Positions 1-5,718 of a stretch of 10,581 nt of DNA are shown one piece after another. The notes below the pieces were generated by a model, which saw only the letters and a list, made by a program, of their open reading frames with translations, did no database searches and was not told the DNA's origin. The stretch is from the NCBI GenBank assembly GCA_022563655.1, contig JADFMW010000072.1, positions 1 to 10,581 of the forward strand. Reading direction: 5' to 3'. Position 1 is the first letter of the stretch. Every line of letters begins with the position of its first letter. The position numbers and the translations under genes were made by a program. This DNA is from Pseudomonadota bacterium. GTDB taxonomy: Bacteria; Pseudomonadota; Alphaproteobacteria; JAAXGF01.

Positions 1-70
1 GCAGCGCGCCGAGCGGGCCGCCTAGCGCGAACCCCGCGGCGCCGCCGATGACCTTGCCCCAGATGCTCAT
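1..70 (-). CDS. DjlA/TerB-like DnaJ-domain protein, N-terminal fragment
   Basis: The minus strand encodes 23 codons beginning MSIWGKVIGGAAGFALGG from an ATG at 68-70, after which the gene leaves the window. This glycine/alanine-rich opening matches, from memory, the start of alphaproteobacterial DjlA-like proteins. Those carry a short hydrophobic N-terminus, a TerB-like domain and a C-terminal J domain that stimulates DnaK. A purine-rich stretch, GGGGGAG read on the minus strand (81-87), lies 10 nt before the ATG, slightly far for a ribosome binding site. The gene is divergent from the EF-G-like gene, with 234 bases between the two starts. Only the N-terminus is visible, so the TerB and J domains are inferred and the name is tentative. 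Confidence 0.6.
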   Translation of the reverse strand, partial: MSIWGKVIGGAAGFALGGPLGAL

Positions 71-91
71 CGCCGTTCGTCTCCCCCGCTG

Positions 92-118
92 GATATAGAG
101 TGCGCCATACTGGCACAA
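92..118 (-). promoter_or_regulatory. possible promoter for the DjlA-like gene
   Basis: Read on the minus strand, TTGTGC (113-118) and TATATC (92-97) are separated by 15 nt and lie 22-48 nt before the ATG at 70. The -10-like hexamer matches four of six bases of the sigma-70 consensus, and it is one of very few A/T-rich hexamers in this region. The -35 match is poor and the spacer is short, so this is only a candidate. Confidence 0.22.
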
Positions 119-186
119 GGGCCTCGGCGCGGCGACCGGGCTTGTTGCGAACCTGGCGGCCGAACCGACGCGACCGGGACTCGCGT

Positions 187-221
187 TTTCGCCAAGGTTG
201 GGCGAAGATAACGCCTTCGCC
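187..221 (+). promoter_or_regulatory. three-arm inverted repeat in the EF-G-like gene leader
   Basis: Three short arms lie in a row: TTTCGCC (187-193), GGCGAAG (201-207) and CTTCGCC (215-221). The middle arm can pair with the left arm (6 perfect pairs, TTCGCC/GGCGAA, 7-nt loop) or with the right arm (7 perfect pairs, 7-nt loop), but not with both at once. It ends 83 nt before the ATG at 305. Mutually exclusive hairpins of this kind can act in attenuation, or the arms can serve as operator half-sites. No leader peptide or known riboswitch is recognisable, and in GC-rich DNA such pairings also occur by chance. Confidence 0.3.
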
Positions 222-293
222 GCCGCACGCCGATGCGGCGGGCGCAACTCGCGGCGCGCCGGACGAGGCCCGCCGGCAAAGCGCGACACCGTT

Positions 294-300
294 GGGGAGG
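294..300 (+). promoter_or_regulatory. ribosome binding site fixing the EF-G-like start
   Basis: GGGGAGG sits 4 nt before the ATG at 305. The open frame extends upstream to an ATG at 233, but that start has no Shine-Dalgarno sequence and would add 24 residues ahead of the nucleotide-binding core. The start at 305 is therefore preferred. Confidence 0.75.
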
Positions 301-304
301 ATAC

Positions 305-2332
305 ATGAGCGACAAGCGTACGGTAGCCATCGTCGGCCCCTCGCTGAGCGGCAAGACGACGCTTCTCGAGAGCCTGCTGTTCGTCACCGGCGCGATCACG
401 CGCAAGGGGAACGTGAAGGACGGCAGCACCGTCGGCGACAGCGCCGCCGAGGCGCGTGAGCGGGGGATGAGCACCGAGGTCTCGGCCGCGGCGGCCGAGC
501 ACAACGGCGTCGCCTTCACCTTTCTCGACTGCCCCGGCTCGATCGAATTCGCGATCGAGGCGCAGAATGCGCTGATCGGCGCCGACGCCGCGCTGGTGGT
601 GTGCGAGCCGGACCCCGCCCGGGTGTTGATGCTGGCGCCGATCTTCCGCTTTCTCGACGACCACGACATCCCGCACCTGCTATTCATCAACAAGATCGAT
701 CGCGCCCACGTGCAGATGCGCGACCTCATTCCGGCGATGCGGGCGATCTCGGGCCGGCCGCTGGTGCTGCACCAGGTGCCGATCCGCGACGGCGACACCA
801 TCACCGGCTACGTCGACCTGATCGGCGAGCAGGCCTACGCATACAAGGGCGGCGCGGCGTCCGAGCAGGTCGAAGTTCCCGATTCGGTGAAGGACCGCGA
901 GCACTCGGCGCGCACCGAGTTGCTCGAATCGCTCGCCGACTTCGACGACGCGCTGCTCGAGACGCTGCTCGAGGACGAGGTGCCGTCGCGGCAAGAGGTC
1001 GGGGAGTATCTCAAGACCGAGGTCGCCGCCAACAAAGTGGTGCCGGTGTTCCTCGGCGGCGCCGAGCAGGACCACGGCGTGCGCCGCCTGCTCGATCACA
1101 TGGCGCATCTCGTTCCCGCGGCCGCCGCCACCGCCGCGGGGCGCGGCCTCGATGCGGCCAACGGCGAGCCGTTGGCGCAAGTGCTCAAGACCTATCTGAC
1201 GCCGCACGGCGGCAAGCTCTCGCTGGTGCGCGTCTGGCGCGGGAGCCTGCCCGACGGCGTGGTGCTCAACGGCACGCGCGCCGCCGGCGTCTACCGCATG
1301 ATGGGCGCCCAGCAGACCAAGCTCGGCGCGGCCGAGGTCGGCGACGTCGTCGCCCTCGGCCGGCTCGAGGGCATCGGCACCGGCGACACCCTGGTCAAGG
1401 GCGCCAAGCCCCCCGAAGAGGAGCTGCCGCGCGCCGCGACGCCACCGCCCGTTTACGCGCTCGCGATCACGGCCGAGAAGCGCGACGACGAGGTCAAGCT
1501 CTCGACCGCGATCGCCAAGGTGATCGAGGAGGACCCGTCGCTGTCGGTCGAGCAGAACCCCGACACCCAGGAGTTCGTGCTGTGGGGCCAGGGCGAAATC
1601 CACCTCCAGGTCTCGGTCGCGCGGCTGCGCAACAAGTACAACCTGGAGATCAAGACCCAGTCGCCCAAGGTGGCCTACAAAGAGGCGATCCGCAAGGGCA
1701 TCTCGCAGCACGGGCGCTTCAAGCGCCAGACCGGCGGCCACGGCATGTTCGGCGACGTCCACCTCGACATCAAGCCGCTGCCGCGCGGCACGGGCTCCGA
1801 GTTCCACCAGCGCGTCGTGGGCGGCAACGTGCCGCGGCAGTACATCCCCTCGGTCGAGACCGGGGTGCGCGAGTACCTTCGGAAGGGGCCGCTGGGCTTT
1901 CCCGTGGTCGACGTCTCGGTGACGCTCACCGACGGCTCCTACCACACCGTCGACAGCAACGACCAGTCGTTCAAGCTGGCGGCGCGGGTGGCGATGACCG
2001 AGGCGATGCCCAAGTGCTCCCCGGTGCTGCTCGAGCCGATCTATCAGGTCAACATCATGGTGCCCAACGAGGCCACGGCCAAGGTGCACGGGCTGATCAG
2101 CGGCCGCCGCGGGCAGATCCTCGGCTTCCTCGCCAAGGAGGGCTGGAACGGCTGGGACGAGGTCGAGGCCTACATGCCGCAGGCCGAGTTGCACGAACTG
2201 ATCGTCGAGCTGCGCTCGCTGACCCTCGGCGTCGGCTGGTACACCTTCGCCTACGCCCACCTCACCGAGCTCACCGGCCGCCTCGCCGACCAGGTGCTCG
2301 CCAAGTACGGCGCCCACGCCGAGGGGGAGTAA
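305..2332 (+). CDS. elongation factor G-like GTPase (EF-G paralogue)
   Basis: The protein has 675 residues with the EF-G domain order. The G domain shows the P-loop GPSLSGKTT (11-19), a switch I region with RGMSTEVS (53-60), a G3 motif DCPGS (75-79) and NKID (129-132). A beta-barrel domain II follows. Domain III contains GQGEIHLQV, and domain IV runs roughly from 453 to 600 with GFPVVDVSV at 531. A C-terminal domain V contains GLISGRRGQI. It differs from canonical FusA. It is shorter (E. coli EF-G is about 704 residues), the G3 histidine of DTPGH is replaced by Ser79, and switch I lacks the usual RGITI motif. In alphaproteobacteria this form is a second EF-G-like protein beside true FusA; its role in translocation or recycling is not established. 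It has no str-operon neighbours, which fits a paralogue. I omit the fusA symbol for these reasons. Confidence 0.9.
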   Translation: MSDKRTVAIVGPSLSGKTTLLESLLFVTGAITRKGNVKDGSTVGDSAAEARERGMSTEVSAAAAEHNGVAFTFLDCPGSIEFAIEAQNALIGADAALVVCEPDPARVLMLAPIFRFLDDHDIPHLLFINKIDRAHVQMRDLIPAMRAISGRPLVLHQVPIRDGDTITGYVDLIGEQAYAYKGGAASEQVEVPDSVKDREHSARTELLESLADFDDALLETLLEDEVPSRQEVGEYLKTEVAANKVVPVFLGGAEQDHGVRRLLDHMAHLVPAAAATAAGRGLDAANGEPLAQVLKTYLTPHGGKLSLVRVWRGSLPDGVVLNGTRAAGVYRMMGAQQTKLGAAEVGDVVALGRLEGIGTGDTLVKGAKPPEEELPRAATPPPVYALAITAEKRDDEVKLSTAIAKVIEEDPSLSVEQNPDTQEFVLWGQGEIHLQVSVARLRNKYNLEIKTQSPKVAYKEAIRKGISQHGRFKRQTGGHGMFGDVHLDIKPLPRGTGSEFHQRVVGGNVPRQYIPSVETGVREYLRKGPLGFPVVDVSVTLTDGSYHTVDSNDQSFKLAARVAMTEAMPKCSPVLLEPIYQVNIMVPNEATAKVHGLISGRRGQILGFLAKEGWNGWDEVEAYMPQAELHELIVELRSLTLGVGWYTFAYAHLTELTGRLADQVLAKYGAHAEGE

Positions 2333-2342
2333 TCTCTAGCTA

Positions 2343-3167
2343 TCAGCCGTCGGCTGGCGGCTCATCGTCGGCGTTGCGGGAAAGGCCGAGCCGGCCGAAG
2401 CCCGGCAGCTTGAGCGCGGGCTGGGTGAAATCGATGCCGAAGGTGAGACCGAGCACGTTGATCTCGAGCCCCTCCTCGACCGCCGCCAGCACGCCGAGCA
2501 GGCCGAAGAGCGAGACCTGATAGCCGGTGCCGCTGGGCGCGCGGGCGAAGACCGATCCGTTCACCAAGTAGTCCTTGCCGATCGCCGTGGGCGGCAGGTC
2601 GAGGCGCAGCTCGGGCACCTCGCGGGCGACGAAGGCGGTGAACGTGTTGCTGTTGGGGCCGGGCCACACGGCGTAGCTCTCGGCGTAGGGGTAGGCGAGC
2701 ACGGCGCGCTCGATGCGCGCGATCACCTCGTCGACGCCGTCGCCGCGCAACTCGGCGAGAATCTCGGGCCGGTTGCCGTACCACAGGCCGTCGGGCGCGC
2801 GCTGGCTGCGGCGCAGCGCCGACTGCCCCCGCAGCACGTGCCAGCCGACGACCTCGTAGACGGTGAAGGCGGGCGCGCCCTCGGGCTTGACCGCGATCCA
2901 GCTGTGCGATCCGAACACGCCGCGCCAGCCGAAGGCGCGGGCGGCGTAGACCTGGACGACGGCCTCGGGCGTGGTCGCGGGGTCGGGCGCGATGCCGATC
3001 GACTCGCGGGACGCCGTGCGCCAGTCGTGGCCGATCGAGTGGCGCGGCGCGGTGCGCCAGTCGTGGCTGAGCACGCGCGCGGCGCCGGCGGCGAGCGGCA
3101 GCACCACCGCCGCCACCCAAACGACGCGCCGCGCCCAGCGGGCGCCCTTCGCTCGATCGTTCGCCAC
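2343..3167 (-). CDS. DUF3750 family membrane-anchored protein
   Basis: The product has 274 residues with a GTG start. The N-terminus has a basic stretch followed by a hydrophobic segment (about 15-33), a single-pass anchor or uncleaved signal, so the rest should be periplasmic. The conserved body contains FGSHSWIAV (85-93), YEVVGW (104-109), WYGNRPEI (129-136), YPYAESYAVWPGPNSNTF (159-176) and PPTAIGKDY (192-200). I recognise this set as DUF3750, a family without assigned function. Between anchor and domain is a 12-residue tandem duplication (35-46 and 47-58) starting HDWRTA. The GTG at 3167 is chosen because AAAGGAG lies 7 nt upstream. The ATG at 3275 has no such signal and would put 36 hydrophilic residues ahead of the anchor. 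The gene converges on the EF-G-like gene with a 10-nt gap and no obvious terminator. Confidence 0.82.
   Translation of the reverse strand: MANDRAKGARWARRVVWVAAVVLPLAAGAARVLSHDWRTAPRHSIGHDWRTASRESIGIAPDPATTPEAVVQVYAARAFGWRGVFGSHSWIAVKPEGAPAFTVYEVVGWHVLRGQSALRRSQRAPDGLWYGNRPEILAELRGDGVDEVIARIERAVLAYPYAESYAVWPGPNSNTFTAFVAREVPELRLDLPPTAIGKDYLVNGSVFARAPSGTGYQVSLFGLLGVLAAVEEGLEINVLGLTFGIDFTQPALKLPGFGRLGLSRNADDEPPADG
2995..3066 (-). repeat. 36-bp in-frame tandem duplication within the DUF3750 gene
   Basis: Two adjacent 36-bp units, 2995-3030 and 3031-3066, match at 31 of 36 positions. The second half of each unit is identical (GTGCGCCAGTCGTGG). On the minus strand they encode the repeated peptides HDWRTAPRHSIG and HDWRTASRESIG, placed between the membrane anchor and the conserved domain. 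Because 36 is divisible by 3 the reading frame is kept. The five differences suggest the duplication is not brand new. Confidence 0.85.
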
Positions 3168-3174
3168 GGCCAAG

Positions 3175-3181
3175 CTCCTTT
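3175..3181 (-). promoter_or_regulatory. ribosome binding site fixing the DUF3750 GTG start
   Basis: AAAGGAG on the minus strand is close to ideal and sits 7 nt before the GTG at 3165-3167. It decides this start over the upstream ATG at 3275. Confidence 0.75.
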
Positions 3182-3284
3182 CGGCCCTTGTATCCCCCCG
3201 CGCCCGATCTTCGCCCGCCGCGCAGCCCGGCGCAAGCCCCTTGGCCGCCGCGCCGCGCGCCCAGAAATCGAACAAATTGGGAAG

Positions 3285-3307
3285 AAATTGGTGTCGGAGT
3301 GGAATTT
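3285..3307 (+). repeat. solo copy of the RAYT-associated repeat upstream of ampG
   Basis: AATTGGTGTCGGAGTG at 3286-3301, followed by GGAATTT wording, aligns without gaps over 23 bases to the copies at 10325-10347 and 10364-10386. The core differs by one base (GGTGTCGG against GGGGTCGG). The ends AAATT and AATTT form a short inverted repeat around the asymmetric core. It lies between divergent genes, 95 nt before the ampG start. The match to repeats beside a transposase 7 kb away suggests a dispersed element, not an ampG-specific operator. Confidence 0.7.
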
Positions 3308-3332
3308 AGGAGTGGAGTTAGGAGTGGAACTC
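3296..3332 (+). repeat. three tandem GGAGTGGA units
   Basis: GGAGTGGA recurs at 3296, 3309 and 3321, with 13- and 12-base spacing and similar tails (ATTTA, GTTA, ACTC). The first unit is the end of the RAYT-associated repeat, so the array looks like local expansion of that element's edge. The last unit is also the left arm of a small hairpin, GAGTG-GAACT-CACTC (3322-3336). The array lies in the gap before ampG and could alternatively be a direct-repeat operator. Confidence 0.6.
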
Positions 3333-3402
3333 ACTCGGCGGCGCTGTACAACGACCGGCCCGGCCCCTAGACTGCCGCGCGCCGCAAACCCAGGGATCGC
3401 GA

Positions 3403-4713
3403 ATGCGCCGCTGGCTCGATGCCGTTGCCATCTACCGCGATCCGCGGGTGGTCGCGATCTTCTTCATGGGATTCTCGAGCGGCCTGCCGCTCGCGCTCAC
3501 CGGCGCCACGCTCGGCATCTGGCTCAAAGAATCGAATGTGTCGCTCACCGCGATCGGCCTGTTCGCGCTGGTCGGCATCGCCTACAACCTCAAGTTCCTG
3601 TGGGCGCCGGCGATGGACCGCGCGCCGCTGCCGTGGCTCACGCGCTGGCTTGGGCGCCGGAGAAGCTGGGCGCTCGCGACGCAAGCCGCCCTGATCGCCT
3701 CGTTGCTCGCGCTCGGCCACAGCGACCCGGCCGCGAACCCCGCGCTCACCGCGCTGCTCGCGCTCGTCGTCGCCTTCTGCTCGGCGAGCCAGGACATCGT
3801 GATCGACGCCTTCCGCATCGAACTTCTCGAGGAGCACGAACAAGGCGTGGGCGCCGCCGCGACCCAGTATGGCTACCGCGGCGGCATGCTCGTCTCGGGC
3901 GCCGGCGCGCTCTATGCGGCGAGCTACGGCGGCTGGAGCCTGGCCTATTCGGCGATGGCCGCCTTCGTCCTCGTCGGCGTCGCGGCGGTGATCATGACGC
4001 GAGAGCCGCGGCGCGCGGTCGCGGCGGGGCTGGCGATGGGGCGCAAGGCGGTCGCGTTACAAAGCGCAGTCAAGGAAGCCTTGGCCGAGCCGTTCGCCGA
4101 ATTCATGCGGCGCGAAGGCTGGGCGCTGATCCTTCTGTTCGTGGTGCTCTACAAGGTCGGCGACGCCATCGCCGGGGTCATGGCGGGGCCGTTCTACATC
4201 GCCATGGGATTCACCAAGATCGAGATCGCCAACGTGAGCAAGATCTTCGGTCTGGGGGCGACGCTCATCGGCGTGTTCCTCGGCGGCTTCTTCGTCTACC
4301 GGCTCGGCGTCATGAAGGCGCTGATGGTCTGCGGCATTGCGCAGATGCTCTCGAACCTGATGTACGCGGCGCAAGCCGTGGTCGGCCACGACGTCGCGTT
4401 CCTGATCGCCACCATCGGCATCGAGAACGTCACCGGCGGCATGGGCTCGGCGGCTTTCGTCGCCTATCTCTCGAGCCTGTGCAACGTTGCCTACACCGCG
4501 ACCCAGTATGCGCTGTTGTCGTCGCTGATGGCGGTGCCGCGGACGGTGCTCGCATCGTCGGGGGGCGCGTTCGCGGAGACCATGGGCTGGGTGCCGTTCT
4601 TCCTGTTCACGACCGTCGCGGCGCTGCCGGGGCTGGTGCTGCTGTGGTGGCTGATGCGCCGCGACATCGTCCCCCATCTCGGCGCCGCCGAGGCGCCGCG
4701 GGGCTCCCCTTAA
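3403..4713 (+). CDS. ampG: AmpG family muropeptide permease (MFS)
   Basis: The protein has 436 residues and is hydrophobic throughout, with about twelve membrane spans, so it is an inner-membrane major facilitator transporter. AmpG imports GlcNAc-anhydroMurNAc peptides released by cell-wall turnover, feeding recycling and, where present, ampC induction. Family features visible are the opening RDPRVVAIFFMGFSSGLPLA (12-31), MDRAPLP and GRRRSW (84-89) in the cytoplasmic loop after span 2, SQDIVIDAFRIE (129-140) and YGYRGGML (156-163). A later stretch reads YIAMGFTKIEIANVSKIFG. It is shorter than E. coli AmpG (491 residues) because it lacks the C-terminal extra spans, which is common in alphaproteobacteria. 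The ATG at 3403 has only a weak AGGG (3392-3395) upstream. No other recycling or beta-lactamase gene is nearby, so the name rests on sequence. Confidence 0.88.
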   Translation: MRRWLDAVAIYRDPRVVAIFFMGFSSGLPLALTGATLGIWLKESNVSLTAIGLFALVGIAYNLKFLWAPAMDRAPLPWLTRWLGRRRSWALATQAALIASLLALGHSDPAANPALTALLALVVAFCSASQDIVIDAFRIELLEEHEQGVGAAATQYGYRGGMLVSGAGALYAASYGGWSLAYSAMAAFVLVGVAAVIMTREPRRAVAAGLAMGRKAVALQSAVKEALAEPFAEFMRREGWALILLFVVLYKVGDAIAGVMAGPFYIAMGFTKIEIANVSKIFGLGATLIGVFLGGFFVYRLGVMKALMVCGIAQMLSNLMYAAQAVVGHDVAFLIATIGIENVTGGMGSAAFVAYLSSLCNVAYTATQYALLSSLMAVPRTVLASSGGAFAETMGWVPFFLFTTVAALPGLVLLWWLMRRDIVPHLGAAEAPRGSP

Positions 4714-4914
4714 GAAACGAGAAAGGGTTTTCGTGGAACAAGGAATGCGCTCGTCACCCGTCGTCGCGCCCGCGCCCGGCCGAGAGAGTGGTGATCTCGG
4801 ACACCGCCGCGCGGGTATGGCTGGGGTACGTTGCCAATCTCCTCGTCTGCTGGCCGCGATGCTGATATGCCCGCCGATTTCCCGTTTTCCGCGCCGGTCC
4901 CGCCTGCTGCCGTC

Positions 4915-5718
4915 ATGAGCCGGACCACGACCCCGCTTCCGACGCCGCGCGCGGACTGGGCGCTGTTTCTCGACTTCGACGGCACCCTTGCCCATATCGC
5001 CGCCACGCCCTGCGGCGTGAGCATCGACCCCAGGCTGCGCCCCACCCTCGCGGCGCTCGACGAGGCGCTCGGCGGCGCGGTGGCGCTGGTGAGCGGGCGC
5101 ACACTGGCCCAACTCGACGATCTGCTGACGCCGCTGGTCCTGCCCGCCGCCGGCCTGCACGGCCTGGAGCGGCGGCGCGCCGACGGCACGATCGCGCGCG
5201 CCCAAGAGCCGGCCGCCGAGATCACCGCTGAGATCGCCGTCGTGCGCCAGCGGCTGCGAGCCTTCGCCGCCAGGGTGCCGGGGGTGTTGCTTGAGGACAA
5301 AGGGCTGTCGCTCGCGCTACACTACCGCGATGCGCCGGAGCGTCAGGCGGACTGCCTCCGCGCCGCCGACGAGGCCCTGGCGGCGAGCGGCGGCGGGCTG
5401 CACCTGCTCGAAGGTAAAATGATTTACGAGATCAAGTCCGACGGCACCGACAAGGGCACCGCGATCGAGGCTTTCCTCGCCGAGCCGCCGTTCGCCGGTC
5501 GAACCCCGGCGTTCTTCGGCGACGACGTCACCGACGAGGACGGCTTCGCCGCCGTCAACCGCCACGGCGGGGTGACGGTGCGCGTCGGCGACGGCGCGAA
5601 GACGATGGCGCGCTGGCGCATCGCTTCGGTGGGCGCGCTGCTAACCTGGCTCGCGAGGGTGCCGGAGGCGATCGCCATCGATGCAAAGAACAACCCGGCG
5701 GCGGGGAGCGAACGTTGA
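4915..5718 (+). CDS. otsB: trehalose-6-phosphate phosphatase (OtsB)
   Basis: This cytoplasmic HAD-superfamily phosphatase converts trehalose-6-phosphate to trehalose. From the ATG at 4915 it has 267 residues, the normal family size. Visible motifs are the nucleophile loop DFDGT (20-24, with Asp20 as expected nucleophile and Asp22 as acid/base), SGR (60-62), the lysine region EGKMIYEIKSDGTDKG (166-181) and the metal-binding GDDVTDEDGF (202-211). The start is uncertain. An in-frame ATG at 4867 and a TTG at 4831 would add 16 or 28 residues, and none of the three has a good ribosome binding site. I chose 4915 because it places the DFDGT motif near residue 20, as in relatives. Its stop overlaps the GH15 start by 4 nt, so it heads a translationally coupled trehalose operon. 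Confidence 0.93.
   Translation: MSRTTTPLPTPRADWALFLDFDGTLAHIAATPCGVSIDPRLRPTLAALDEALGGAVALVSGRTLAQLDDLLTPLVLPAAGLHGLERRRADGTIARAQEPAAEITAEIAVVRQRLRAFAARVPGVLLEDKGLSLALHYRDAPERQADCLRAADEALAASGGGLHLLEGKMIYEIKSDGTDKGTAIEAFLAEPPFAGRTPAFFGDDVTDEDGFAAVNRHGGVTVRVGDGAKTMARWRIASVGALLTWLARVPEAIAIDAKNNPAAGSER
5703..5708 (+). promoter_or_regulatory. ribosome binding site fixing the GH15 TTG start
   Basis: GGGGAG lies inside the end of otsB, 6 nt before the TTG at 5715. The TTG overlaps the otsB stop (TTGA). The next in-frame ATG is about 97 codons downstream, inside the conserved N-terminal domain, so the rare TTG start is well supported. Confidence 0.75.

Noticed and set aside
233..304. Upstream extension of the EF-G-like protein to an ATG at 233
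   Set aside because: No ribosome binding site at 233, while GGGGAGG precedes the ATG at 305. The extra residues overlap the leader inverted repeats.
680..2317. 545-codon minus-strand open frame opposite the EF-G-like gene, and similar long antisense frames over ampG, GH15, otsA and glk
   Set aside because: They arise from high third-position GC of the sense genes, have arginine/alanine/valine-rich or histidine-rich compositions without recognisable domains, and lie opposite genes with clear motifs.
2333..2342. Shared terminator between the convergent EF-G-like and DUF3750 genes
   Set aside because: Only 10 nt separate the stop codons and no G/C stem followed by T residues is present. AGCCG-T-CGGCT nearby has a loop too small to form.
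3168..3275. Longer DUF3750 start at 3275
   Set aside because: The GTG at 3167 has an excellent AAAGGAG site and begins right before the membrane anchor. The extension is hydrophilic and unsupported.
4733..4918. 61-codon GTG-initiated frame between ampG and otsB
   Set aside because: No recognisable motif, it overlaps the otsB start region in another frame, and its composition fits random GC-rich DNA. The preceding purines (GAAAGG) alone are not enough.
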